From: Paenibacillus glycanilyticus
GTDB lineage: Bacteria; Bacillota; Bacilli; Paenibacillales; Paenibacillaceae
NCBI RefSeq assembly: GCF_023715145.1
Contig: NZ_JAMBNP010000004.1
Location: 186,001 to 250,000, forward strand
Direction of reading: 5' to 3'
Length of the DNA: 64,000 nucleotides
A program made the translations under genes and the position numbers. The notes beneath the pieces were generated by a model. It saw only the letters and a list, made by a program, of their open reading frames with translations, searched no databases and was not told the origin of the DNA. Positions 54,517-63,422 of the stretch are shown here, piece after piece. Every line of letters begins with the position of its first letter. Position 1 is the first letter of the stretch.

Positions 54517-56613
54517 CTACTTCACTCCAAATCTTATCGTAAATGTGTAATCCGGGAATTCCTGCCGTAGACGGTTCAAGCTGTTCTCTGCTGCAGCCCG
54601 CAGCTCCGGCGTATCTCCATCAAGCTGGAACTGGAAATTGCGGATGTTCTTAATATCTTCCAGGGCCGGAATCTCGGATGTACCGTCAGGTGTGGTACGC
54701 GTGCCGACCGCTTTTTGCATCAAGTTATTGATTCGAGTCTTTGTTTTCTGATATAGCTGTTTATCCGTGAATTGCTGTGGCGTCTGCTGCGGCTTGCCGG
54801 TTTTGGGATGTATGCGATTCAGACCCTCCGCCGACTTGGCTTCGTAAAAAATGCCATTCTCGACGTCGATGCCATCAAACTCGCCTAGTGCTCCGTTCTT
54901 GCTGTCGTATAACTCCACGCCTTTATACTTGGCTTTGCTCCAGTGCACATAATCTTCCGAGTCTTTCGGAGGAGCCTGTTCCTCCGGTTTATCTGGATCC
55001 GGTTTCTCCTTTGGTCCGTCAACGTCAGGCTTGCGCGGGATGTCCGGTTCGGGCTTATGCCGCCGTTTGATAAGCTTCTCCAGCCAATTCTTGAGACGCT
55101 CCCCGCCCTTCTTGGCCAATCGTCCCAACGGTACGCGGCTAAGCGCAAGAGCAATCAGAGCAGCTATCGCATTCTCGGGCGTGAGCAGCCTCTTCGGATC
55201 ACGGATATTCTTTGCGATCTCATGGCCGCTGCCGGGGATGCTAATTGCTGTCAAGGCGAAGCCTAATGCCGGCCAGAATCCTACAAACAACAGGGCTAGA
55301 GCAAATGCTCCAAGCAGGATCGCTCCTTTCTCCCTGAAGCTGAGACGATCCCACCAATTTTGCAGCGAATCGAACATGCAGGAGAAGCAGGCCGATGAAT
55401 CGAGCTGCGCATGCCCTTGCCAATAGGCTGCAAACCCTGCGAGCAGTCCAGCCCCAATCAGCAGTAAGGTTATGCCCATGACTGTTCGTAAATGCTTCTG
55501 CATGCGGCCTCGTAATTCTTCCTGGACAGATAGGGCCTCGGCGTTCCCATACAGCAGAATAAATCCCATTTCCCGGCGTTCCCGTATCCATGCCATCATG
55601 CTGGAGAAGCCTTCTCTCCTGCCGAAAAATGATCCCCACAGATGAATGAGCTCACTTAGCGGGTCTATGTACCGGTCGCTTGGCAGCATGGAGAGTTTGC
55701 TTTTAACCCGATTTAAAGCCGTATAATCCAATACTAACCCCAAGAGCAGCATGAGCAGAAAAATATTTTTCGTATGATAGCCGCTGCCGGTCCACTCGTT
55801 CATTCGCATAACCCAATCGGGCAAAGCGTTTTGCCCGTTGTAAGCGGCATGCTCGAGAATTGACCAGGCGAGCAGCACCACCGGTAGAGCATATATCCAA
55901 TTCGTCAGCCGCTTGCGGAATCGTACAGCGAGCCCTATTCCGAGAGTGACCATCGCTGTGTGCACGGGATGGCTGACTGTCATGATCGTCGGGAAGAAGC
56001 TTTCTTCGAACCGGCCCGGAAACAGCGTCCAGAAGTCCCAATGGATGGTCTCTCCTCCAAGCATCGTGGTACTGTAACCATAGGTTCGGCCGATGATACC
56101 GGAATTGAGCCACCTTCGGCTCAGCTCTTCCATCAATTGAAAGCCTACCCCGGCTGCCGCTCCCGCCAGGGTGTAATCGCCAAGGCTCATCGACGATGCC
56201 CGGCGCGAGAAGAATAGATAGAGGCCAAGAGGAAGCAGCTTCCATACCTCTTCCACAATGGGAGTGATCACGGCTATCGACCAGGTGTCCGAAGTCCTTC
56301 CGCCAATCAAGCCATGCGCCCCCATAAGGGTCCATGCCGTAATCGGGATCACGAGTACAATGCCAAGCAGCATAAACAGGGCTGTTTTTTTCCATGTAAA
56401 GGTCTTGCTCCGGCATAACAGCCAGAACTGCAGCATGACGTAAAACGACCATAGATACTGGACCAGCATGGTACGGGAATCGCGATACATGAACAACCCC
56501 GCAATGAAGAGCAGCAGCGAAACCCAGCACCAGATCGCGTAAATAGTCGTTAACCAAGGATAACGCTTTACCCGGACGAATTGGTACGCCGCCTCCGCGT
56601 AGTCTCTAACCAT
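54517..56613 (-). CDS. PrsW-family membrane protease fused to a C-terminal nuclease-like toxin domain
   Basis: 698 residues. About 7-8 N-terminal membrane helices hold the PrsW site-1 protease motifs: EEVWK (121-125, EExxK), GVGFQLMEE (155-163), SHPVHTAMVTLG (214-225) and EHAAYN (254-259). Two more helices (about 378-396 and 430-447) lead to a pretoxin-like segment (AISIPGSGHEI ... ALIALALSRVPLG), a Pro/Lys/Asp-rich linker (about 517-552) and a C-terminal domain with LGEFDGIDVENGIFYEAKSA, i.e. Asp580 and E591-A-K593 of a PD-(D/E)xK nuclease fold. The ATG at 56613 has a weak ribosome site. Interpreted as a membrane polymorphic toxin. Confidence 0.8.
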   Translation of the reverse strand: MVRDYAEAAYQFVRVKRYPWLTTIYAIWCWVSLLLFIAGLFMYRDSRTMLVQYLWSFYVMLQFWLLCRSKTFTWKKTALFMLLGIVLVIPITAWTLMGAHGLIGGRTSDTWSIAVITPIVEEVWKLLPLGLYLFFSRRASSMSLGDYTLAGAAAGVGFQLMEELSRRWLNSGIIGRTYGYSTTMLGGETIHWDFWTLFPGRFEESFFPTIMTVSHPVHTAMVTLGIGLAVRFRKRLTNWIYALPVVLLAWSILEHAAYNGQNALPDWVMRMNEWTGSGYHTKNIFLLMLLLGLVLDYTALNRVKSKLSMLPSDRYIDPLSELIHLWGSFFGRREGFSSMMAWIRERREMGFILLYGNAEALSVQEELRGRMQKHLRTVMGITLLLIGAGLLAGFAAYWQGHAQLDSSACFSCMFDSLQNWWDRLSFREKGAILLGAFALALLFVGFWPALGFALTAISIPGSGHEIAKNIRDPKRLLTPENAIAALIALALSRVPLGRLAKKGGERLKNWLEKLIKRRHKPEPDIPRKPDVDGPKEKPDPDKPEEQAPPKDSEDYVHWSKAKYKGVELYDSKNGALGEFDGIDVENGIFYEAKSAEGLNRIHPKTGKPQQTPQQFTDKQLYQKTKTRINNLMQKAVGTRTTPDGTSEIPALEDIKNIRNFQFQLDGDTPELRAAAENSLNRLRQEFPDYTFTIRFGVK

Positions 56614-56837
56614 GCTCCGGATTCGCCATATCTTATCCGTATCGATCCCTCCTTACCCGGCTTTCCCCATGAAAACCGGCAGATCCTCATTCCAAATCAT
56701 ACTCGATAAATTGGAACATGAATCATAAATAAGAAGAGATTAATAAAAACTGGACTTTATTCCCAATACAAACGAATCACATCATAAGCCTGTATGTGAA
56801 AATATGACTCCCTTGCCGAAAGGTATTCGCATCCTTA

Positions 56838-56921
56838 TCAAGGATTGCAAATGACCCATCCAACTATCCAAAACATCGCTGTTATACAGAATAATAACGC
56901 TATCCATTTTCGACTTAACAT
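56838..56921 (-). CDS. Possible 27-residue membrane peptide
   Basis: ATG 9 bases after GGAGG; one hydrophobic helix (WIALLFCITAMFWIVGWVI). The strong ribosome site and the helix are suggestive only; too short for confident calling. It is the only coding signal in the 460-base gap 56614-57071 besides the terminator at 57016-57054. Confidence 0.3.
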   Translation of the reverse strand: MLSRKWIALLFCITAMFWIVGWVICNP

Positions 56922-57015
56922 GAACGCATTCCTCCTTCTTCTACCAAATGATATACCTTCAATACGTTCCTATTGAGTTCTAACTTTTGTAGTACCCCTA
57001 CGAGAGGAAAGCGCA

Positions 57016-57054
57016 AATACGCCTGCTTTCGGCTTTACCGAAAGCAGGCGTATT
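57016..57054. terminator. Perfect 17-base hairpin after the GH2 gene
   Basis: AATACGCCTGCTTTCGG / CCGAAAGCAGGCGTATT around a 5-base loop, 18 bases after the GH2 stop on the minus strand; no long T run. Confidence 0.75.
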
Positions 57055-57071
57055 ACATTGCTTAAATGCTA

Positions 57072-59876
57072 TTATTGAAGCAGCTCTTGAAGTCTGGACA
57101 ACTCGAGGCTCGCTTGCGGTCTGAAATCTTCCGATCCAGCATAGCTGAACAAGCTGTGCAGGAATTGCCTTCCTTCCAACGACTCTCCTGCTTGCTCGGC
57201 ATCCACGGCGCAGACAAGCAGCTTGCCTGCTCCCACCTGGCATTCGAATACCATGCCCAGCTTATGGTTGCGTTCAAAATTATCGATAGTCTGCACGATT
57301 GGCTGCAGAGCCCGGTCGGTACCGTCGAGAATAATCGAGCGGGAATTCTCGACGATCTGCCGCCATGGCTCAGTAGAATACATCTCGGATGGGAAATGCT
57401 TAAACAGCGGATGCTCTTCTTCAATCAAGAGTCCCATTGTACCAACCGGCACGGGCTTATTCATGCTCTCCGAGATGGATCGGAACATGGGATAACACCA
57501 GAAGTCGACACAATAAGTCCCCTCGATGGAGTTCCCGAGCCTGTCCAGCTTAGGCAGAAGAACGACACGCTCGCCACGCTCGAGCCATGCAGCAGCCTCG
57601 GCGTTTAACTCCTCGAATACGTGAATGCCGCTTCTATCGGCTTCAACCCGGTGCGGATAAATCCACAAATCATAGGACTTCCGGATATCCGTTCCCGCGA
57701 TAAGCAATTGCAAGGTTGTCTTCGTCATCACAGGGACATCAGGCATAGCGAAAGCAATCTGGCAGATGTCCACAAAATCACCCGACCCATTAACGGAAGC
57801 AACAGCTTCTCCCCCAGCCAGCCGCACTTCTCCTGCAGTCAACTTCCACTGCAGCTTAAATCCGTCCAGCGGATCGGGACGCAGATAACGAAGCTGGACG
57901 GCCGCTTCAAATGGCTCATCCGCCTTGTAATTGAACTTCTCAAACCGTGCCAGCAGCACGGCATCCGAACAAAATGTACGCCATTCCTCCGGCGAGATTA
58001 GCCCTTTGGATTCCATGAAGGCATCAAGCACGCCAACCAGCGCTGTCCCCTGTCCGCTGAAATCCTGGAGGTCAAGCAGTTGGAACCCGGCAAGCCGCTT
58101 GGAACGGAACGCGGCTTCAAGCTCTTCTTTATAGCTTTCGACCGCCAAATGACCGGAGCTGACATGGTATTTCTCCGCCAGGTGGTCGAGCCCTTTCTCC
58201 GCTAGCCGCTGCTTGAACAACTCAAAGTTGCGTGCTTTTAGAGGACCCGAATATTTGGCAATTTCGTTAAAGTCGGGATACGTCTGAAACTGTCCAATCT
58301 CATGCGAGACTACCGGGATATGCGGCACTAATTCGCCTTCGGCTGCGTCCGCCTTGATTGTCTTGGCCTCGGTGCCGTATTGAATCTGGATCGTGCCGCC
58401 TTCGCCCAAGTCCTCTGTGGCTGCTCCCTCGTTAACCCGCGGTACGATTGCCTCATCATAATCCTTCAAAGTACCTTGCGGTCCAAGCTGAATATGGCCT
58501 TGCGGGGCATCGCACATCGCGTACGAACCGCGGATCAGGCGGTCCCGCGAGAACCGAACGCCGCTAAAGAAGTCTTCGTGTTCCATAATAACAGGGACAA
58601 ACTGAAAGTTATTGGAACCTTGCGTATATAACGGACGACTGTCGAAAGCTTTGTAGTTCTTCAAAATTTCATCAATACGTTCCTTGCTGCCCCACAGCTC
58701 GTTGCCAAGCGACATCATCACAAACGAAGGATGATTGCCAAATGCCTTCAGCATCCGATAGCCTTCTTCAATTAAATATTGCTGCTCGGCGGCGTTATGA
58801 TTGTCATAGGTTTCATCCGTTACCGTGCCCCAGAACGGCAGCTCCGGCTCCATGTAAATACCGAGCCGATCAGCAGCTTCGAATGCAGCCTCCGGCGGAC
58901 AGCAGGTGTGGAAGCGATAATGGTTAATGCCATAAGATTTCGCTGTCTCAAGTACCTGTTGCCATTCTTCTACGGTTGTTGGAGCAAAACCCGTCAGCGG
59001 GAAAATCAACCCGTCATGCTTGCCGCGCAGAAAGGTCTTTGCCCCATTGATCGTGAAGCTGTCGCCTTCCGCTTTGAAATTCCGCAGACCAAATACGGAC
59101 TCATGCACGTCCGTTTTGCCGTTCTCCTGCTTCAATTCAAGCTGCAGGTTATAGAGATTGGGCTCCCATTCACTCCACAGAAGCGCTTCATCGCCAAGGG
59201 GGTAAATAAGCTCAAATTCCCCGCCGTTGACCGAATACGTTCTTGTTTCCGCCTCATGCTGCTTCGTACGGTTTGTACTTGCGGCAGTAACACGGAGCAT
59301 TCCCTCTGAAGCTCCTGTCAGCTTAGCCTTAATCGTAACGGACCTGTCCGGTAGATTGGGATATGTCCGTACCTCCTCCAGATAGACGGCTCCATAGAAT
59401 TGCAGCTCCATCCGGCCAGTTATGCCATTCCAGTTCGTCTGCGTGTCACGCGAAGTCATATGTCCGCCCTTGGTCGGGTAATTGGTATTATCTACGCGGA
59501 CCGTCACGGTATGGAGGCCTTTCGGCAAATACCCGGTTACGTTATAGAGATGAGGCGCGCTTAGACTATTTTGCGTCCCGACTTCTTCGCCGTCGATCCA
59601 GACCGTCGTAACGCGTGTCCGTTCCAAATACAGCATGATGTTCGATCCTGCCAGCTCAGCGGGGATATCGACCGTACGAGAATACCAAGCCCATCCTTCA
59701 AAGGCATACTCGTCCGTAAGCGAATCCGCATGCGCAGCATGATTGCGCTTACCTTTTCTCGCGAATGAAGTCGTGCCGGGCAAAGCAATCGTATCGTTTA
59801 AAGGCTCTTGGAAGCCTCTTTTTTCTTCATCCAATTCAAACTGCCAAATACCGTCCAGGTTTATTGCTGCGATCAA
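57072..59876 (-). CDS. Glycoside hydrolase family 2 enzyme
   Basis: 934 residues, TTG start after GAGGACG. No signal, so cytosolic. Sugar-binding domain, Ig-like domain, then TIM barrel with acid/base Glu393 in SLGNELWG and a second candidate catalytic Glu in VVSHEIGQF. Followed by about 400 residues of extra beta-rich domains. Substrate could be beta-galactoside, beta-mannoside or glucuronide; not decidable here. Single gene. Confidence 0.9.
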   Translation of the reverse strand: MIAAINLDGIWQFELDEEKRGFQEPLNDTIALPGTTSFARKGKRNHAAHADSLTDEYAFEGWAWYSRTVDIPAELAGSNIMLYLERTRVTTVWIDGEEVGTQNSLSAPHLYNVTGYLPKGLHTVTVRVDNTNYPTKGGHMTSRDTQTNWNGITGRMELQFYGAVYLEEVRTYPNLPDRSVTIKAKLTGASEGMLRVTAASTNRTKQHEAETRTYSVNGGEFELIYPLGDEALLWSEWEPNLYNLQLELKQENGKTDVHESVFGLRNFKAEGDSFTINGAKTFLRGKHDGLIFPLTGFAPTTVEEWQQVLETAKSYGINHYRFHTCCPPEAAFEAADRLGIYMEPELPFWGTVTDETYDNHNAAEQQYLIEEGYRMLKAFGNHPSFVMMSLGNELWGSKERIDEILKNYKAFDSRPLYTQGSNNFQFVPVIMEHEDFFSGVRFSRDRLIRGSYAMCDAPQGHIQLGPQGTLKDYDEAIVPRVNEGAATEDLGEGGTIQIQYGTEAKTIKADAAEGELVPHIPVVSHEIGQFQTYPDFNEIAKYSGPLKARNFELFKQRLAEKGLDHLAEKYHVSSGHLAVESYKEELEAAFRSKRLAGFQLLDLQDFSGQGTALVGVLDAFMESKGLISPEEWRTFCSDAVLLARFEKFNYKADEPFEAAVQLRYLRPDPLDGFKLQWKLTAGEVRLAGGEAVASVNGSGDFVDICQIAFAMPDVPVMTKTTLQLLIAGTDIRKSYDLWIYPHRVEADRSGIHVFEELNAEAAAWLERGERVVLLPKLDRLGNSIEGTYCVDFWCYPMFRSISESMNKPVPVGTMGLLIEEEHPLFKHFPSEMYSTEPWRQIVENSRSIILDGTDRALQPIVQTIDNFERNHKLGMVFECQVGAGKLLVCAVDAEQAGESLEGRQFLHSLFSYAGSEDFRPQASLELSRLQELLQ

Positions 59877-60006
59877 GCTATCACGTCCTCTATAGAATTC
59901 AACTCGAATGCGACAACTATAGCATAACCGCTACTCCCAAAATACCGCAGAAATTAGTAACGTTTTCATGCTATATTTGCATGGATCAAGATCCTATTCT
60001 TCCACT

Positions 60007-60033
60007 AAAAAACCCGCGCACCTGCGCGGGTTA
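60007..60033 (-). terminator. Terminator after the hybrid kinase gene
   Basis: Nine-base arms AACCCGCGC/GCGCGGGTT, minus strand followed by six T. Confidence 0.85.
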
Positions 60034-60044
60034 ATAAAGATATT

Positions 60045-61985
60045 CTAATTAAGCAGCCTGGTTTGCTGCCCTTCCCTTATTCTCTTGCTGTCGAGACATT
60101 TCTGTATGACAGCCAGGACCGAGGAGCTCTGCAAAGGCTTGCTGATATATTCATTCATCCCCTCGTTCATGTACCGCTCCCGGTCGCCGACTAGAGCGTT
60201 CGCCGTCACGGCAACTATGTACGGCAGGTCTTTGGGGGTAAGCGTCTGGCGCATGAGTCTCGTCGCTTCCAGTCCGTTCATCACCGGCATTTGAATATCC
60301 ATAAACACGATATCATACTTTCTTTTATGAACTTCGTCCAGCACCTGTACGCCGTTGCCAACCGCAACGGGACGATAACCAAGCTTCTCCACCATTCGGA
60401 TTAGTACCAGCCGGTTAATTTCATTGTCCTCCGCAATTAGAATGGCCAGCTCATCGGCCGGCTCTGGCAGCTTATCCATAGGATTGTCGGAAGCCGCAAC
60501 GGCAGGGAGCGACTCCGCTCGTATCAGTATATGGAAATAAAAGACCGTTCCGCCCCCCGGATTCGGCTCGCAATAAATCTCGCCGTCCATTAACTGTATA
60601 AGCTTGCGCGTAATAGCGAGACCTAGGCCGGTACCCCCGGCTTGTCTAACCATAAAATGATCGGCTTGATAAAACGGTTCGAACAAATACGGCAGCTTGT
60701 CTTCCGAAATTCCAATCCCCGTATCCTTGACGGCAAAGTGCAGTCGAATCTGATCGCCAACACAATCTGCTCTGTCAACAAAGACGGAGACCGATCCATT
60801 CGGCGTGAACTTGATGGCATTGCCGATCAAGTTCAGCATAATCTGGCGAAACTTGAGAGGGTCGCCAATAATGGTCTGAGGAATGCCTGTCTTGATGGAC
60901 AAGTTAAGCATAAGGTTCTTCTCCATCGCTTTTGGCATGAGCGTATCAAACGTCTCCATGATTGCCTCATTGAGATCAAACGGCTCCTCCGACAATTCCG
61001 CATTGCCCGATTCCACCTTGGAGAAATCGAGAATATCGTTAATAATGCCAAGCAACGTGTCCCCGCTCTTGCGGATAATAGAGACGTATTCTTTCTGCTC
61101 TTCATTAAGCGGCGTATCCAGAAGCAAATCGGTCATCCCTATTACTCCGTTCATTGGGGTGCGAATCTCATGGCTCATCATTGCCATGAATTCGCTTTTC
61201 ACTTCGTTTGTTCTCTCGGCGGTTTCCTTCTCGATCAGCAGCTTTTTCTGTTCAGTAATATCCTTGATTAACAAGTAGAAGCCAATACTTACGTTATGAA
61301 TAATAATCGGCGCGATCGTCACCAGAACCTCCACATGATAACCATCATAATGAGGTACATGGGTGATGGAACCTTCAATCTCGGTATAAGGTTCGTTATC
61401 GGCTAATATGCGTGCAAGCGTGTCCTCTCCGATTACAGCGGCAATACTTGTGCCAATCAAATCCGACACCTGCCGTCCGGTCAGCTTCTCCGCCATAACG
61501 TTGCCGCCAATAATCTTGCCTTGCAGATCGAAGGAGATAATCGTGTCATGGTTATATTTTTTGAGCGATGTGTACCTTTCCACCGATTCCTGAAGCTTTT
61601 GCTCCGTCCGCTTCGTCGAAGTGATGTCGACAATCTGAGCAATATAATAAGGGGACTTGCCGTCCGGGATATCTCTTACAAGCGAAATATGCATAGACGT
61701 CCATACCATGGCGTCTTTCCTGTGAATATGCTTTCTTTCCAGCTTAAAAGCCGAGATCTCTCCTTCGAGCAATTGAGCGAGCTGACCGCGCAGCATATCA
61801 TCCTCGGAAGAGAAAAACAATTCGTTTGGATCACTGCTCATAAGCTCGTCCCGTTCAAATCCGAGAATATGGCACGCGGCCGGATTTACGTCGATCCATC
61901 TGTTATCCAGCGAGATTAAAGCGATTCCGATCGGAGCATATTGGAATGCATGGGCATACATGTCCGGTTGATTAGCTTCATTCAT
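60045..61985 (-). CDS. PAS hybrid histidine kinase
   Basis: 646 residues. Two PAS domains (about 10-125 and 135-250), a short coil, dimerisation helix with phospho-acceptor in MSHEIRTPMNG, ATPase domain with N box NLIGNAIKF and G2 box GGTGLGLAI, then a C-terminal receiver with IAEDNEIN, Asp in FMDIQMPVMNG and Lys in YISKPLQ. Soluble (no membrane segment), so it probably senses an internal cue such as redox or a ligand. No separate regulator is adjacent. Ribosome site AAGGAGG. Confidence 0.95.
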   Translation of the reverse strand: MNEANQPDMYAHAFQYAPIGIALISLDNRWIDVNPAACHILGFERDELMSSDPNELFFSSEDDMLRGQLAQLLEGEISAFKLERKHIHRKDAMVWTSMHISLVRDIPDGKSPYYIAQIVDITSTKRTEQKLQESVERYTSLKKYNHDTIISFDLQGKIIGGNVMAEKLTGRQVSDLIGTSIAAVIGEDTLARILADNEPYTEIEGSITHVPHYDGYHVEVLVTIAPIIIHNVSIGFYLLIKDITEQKKLLIEKETAERTNEVKSEFMAMMSHEIRTPMNGVIGMTDLLLDTPLNEEQKEYVSIIRKSGDTLLGIINDILDFSKVESGNAELSEEPFDLNEAIMETFDTLMPKAMEKNLMLNLSIKTGIPQTIIGDPLKFRQIMLNLIGNAIKFTPNGSVSVFVDRADCVGDQIRLHFAVKDTGIGISEDKLPYLFEPFYQADHFMVRQAGGTGLGLAITRKLIQLMDGEIYCEPNPGGGTVFYFHILIRAESLPAVAASDNPMDKLPEPADELAILIAEDNEINRLVLIRMVEKLGYRPVAVGNGVQVLDEVHKRKYDIVFMDIQMPVMNGLEATRLMRQTLTPKDLPYIVAVTANALVGDRERYMNEGMNEYISKPLQSSSVLAVIQKCLDSKRIREGQQTRLLN

Positions 61986-62012
61986 CGTTCCAGCCTCCTT
62001 ATCGATTTACTA

Positions 62013-62037
62013 CATAAAAGACCCGCAAGATGCGGGT
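62013..62037 (-). terminator. Terminator after the 295-residue membrane protein gene
   Basis: GACCCGCA/TGCGGGTC with 3-base loop; minus strand followed by TTTTATG. Confidence 0.8.
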
Positions 62038-62122
62038 CCGCGTAAATCTACTATTTTTCTACTTTGGATTTTGCAAACAGTATACCACTATTTCTAGTAT
62101 CCGTGTAGTTAACTGCCCCATA

Positions 62123-63010
62123 TTAGAAGCCAGAAGCTTTGTTGCGTCCATCCGGCTTATGGTCAAAAACGGCTCTGCGCAGCGTTACAGCACCGGTTGC
62201 CAGCGAGATCAGGAAAAAGAATGCTGCGGCCATTGGCATAAACGACCATTCCCAAATCGTATGACCGTTCATCGTCTGCCATCCGATTGCGCCAAGACCA
62301 AAGAGATAGCTGCAGCCCGCAAGATGAATCCATGCATGCCGCACAAACGCGTTTGTGCGGACTCGTTCCGCTAGCAAAGCAACAAGCGGCACCGCTTGAA
62401 GCGCATGGAAGCCAAACCCGTGCAGCCAAATGATGTTCCCTTCCGCCCCGGTATACCGGCCTTGATTGGCAGATATCCAGATGCCCGCTGCAAAAGAAAT
62501 AATGACGGCAATCATGGCATATCGAACACTTAATGCCATTAATGGACGGATCTTATAAGCTTTGACCCGAAAAAACTGTACCCCTAAATAGACATAGAAT
62601 AGAACCAGAAACAACGCGACAAAGGCGAACAGATTCCCTACCGTTTGATCAAAGATCGAATCGCTATCCACAAATCTGGGATTGACGCCTCTGAAATTTT
62701 GAATCGTTTCTGCTCCGCAGGAATATAAGGCAAGACCGATATAAACTCTCCGAAAAATTCTCCGGCCTCTCGCTCCCATGCCGGAGAATGGTACAATGGC
62801 TGCCGTCGATAGTATAAAGATGCCGAGAGCAGCGTTAAAGGAGAACGCCTTCGAGACATCGCCTCCCGGTGCAACCTCCCCGCCGTTAATCAGTGTCCAA
62901 ATACCGCATGCGGCCGCAAGCAAAAATCCGAGAAGACCTGTCAGGACAAGTCCTCTTTCCCCCTCAAACAATCTTTGTTGCGGCATGACTTGCTTGGAAT
63001 TGCCTTGCAT
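62123..63010 (-). CDS. Integral membrane protein of unknown function
   Basis: 295 residues with about eight hydrophobic helices separated by short loops; basic C-terminus (FDHKPDGRNKASGF). Ribosome site GAAGGGAAG. Not recognised. It lies upstream of the hybrid kinase on the same strand but is separated by a terminator. Confidence 0.8.
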   Translation of the reverse strand: MQGNSKQVMPQQRLFEGERGLVLTGLLGFLLAAACGIWTLINGGEVAPGGDVSKAFSFNAALGIFILSTAAIVPFSGMGARGRRIFRRVYIGLALYSCGAETIQNFRGVNPRFVDSDSIFDQTVGNLFAFVALFLVLFYVYLGVQFFRVKAYKIRPLMALSVRYAMIAVIISFAAGIWISANQGRYTGAEGNIIWLHGFGFHALQAVPLVALLAERVRTNAFVRHAWIHLAGCSYLFGLGAIGWQTMNGHTIWEWSFMPMAAAFFFLISLATGAVTLRRAVFDHKPDGRNKASGF

Positions 63011-63186
63011 AGAAACGCTTCCCTTCGGTTAAGTTTGTATCTTAACTTTACTGGAAAGGAATGCAAGTCCGTATCGGTCCCTTGACTATAATTTTTCTCG
63101 ACTTTAGGAGGTGTACGCGGTCCATCGGAGGTCTTGCCGGCATCGGTCTGGCGATGGAGTCAGCTGCAAAATAAGCCCCCCATGAG

Positions 63187-63339
63187 ATGGTCATGGTTAG
63201 CTTCAATGATGTACCTGGGCTCGCTAAGTCCCTCTATGTAGATGATGACGGTTTGATAGACGCCAAGCTGTATGGTTCGATAGATAAGATCACAGCTGGG
63301 CTTTCATTTGCTCGAAAATTAAAGACAGGGTCCAAATAA
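63187..63339 (+). CDS. Possible 50-residue protein, uncertain
   Basis: MVMVSFNDVPGLAKSLYVDD... ends at TAA 63339. No clear ribosome site. An upstream in-frame-like remnant (GGLAGIGLAME then stop) at about 63127-63174 hints at a decayed gene. This is the only coding signal in 63011-63422 apart from the terminator at 63379. Confidence 0.2.
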   Translation: MVMVSFNDVPGLAKSLYVDDDGLIDAKLYGSIDKITAGLSFARKLKTGSK

Positions 63340-63378
63340 TTGGATTTCGCTAACAACTGCTTTTCGCTTAAGCATCAC

Positions 63379-63408
63379 AAAAAAAGCGGCCCCGTGATGG
63401 AACCGCTC
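63379..63408 (-). terminator. Terminator after the FN3/CBM protein gene
   Basis: Minus strand AGCGGTTCC, loop, GGGGCCGCT then seven T. Confidence 0.75.
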
Positions 63409-63422
63409 TGCTGCTCATCCTA

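Noticed and set aside
63127..63174. GGLAGIGLAMESAAK coding-like text upstream of the 50-residue frame
   Set aside because: Too short, no start; at most a gene remnant.
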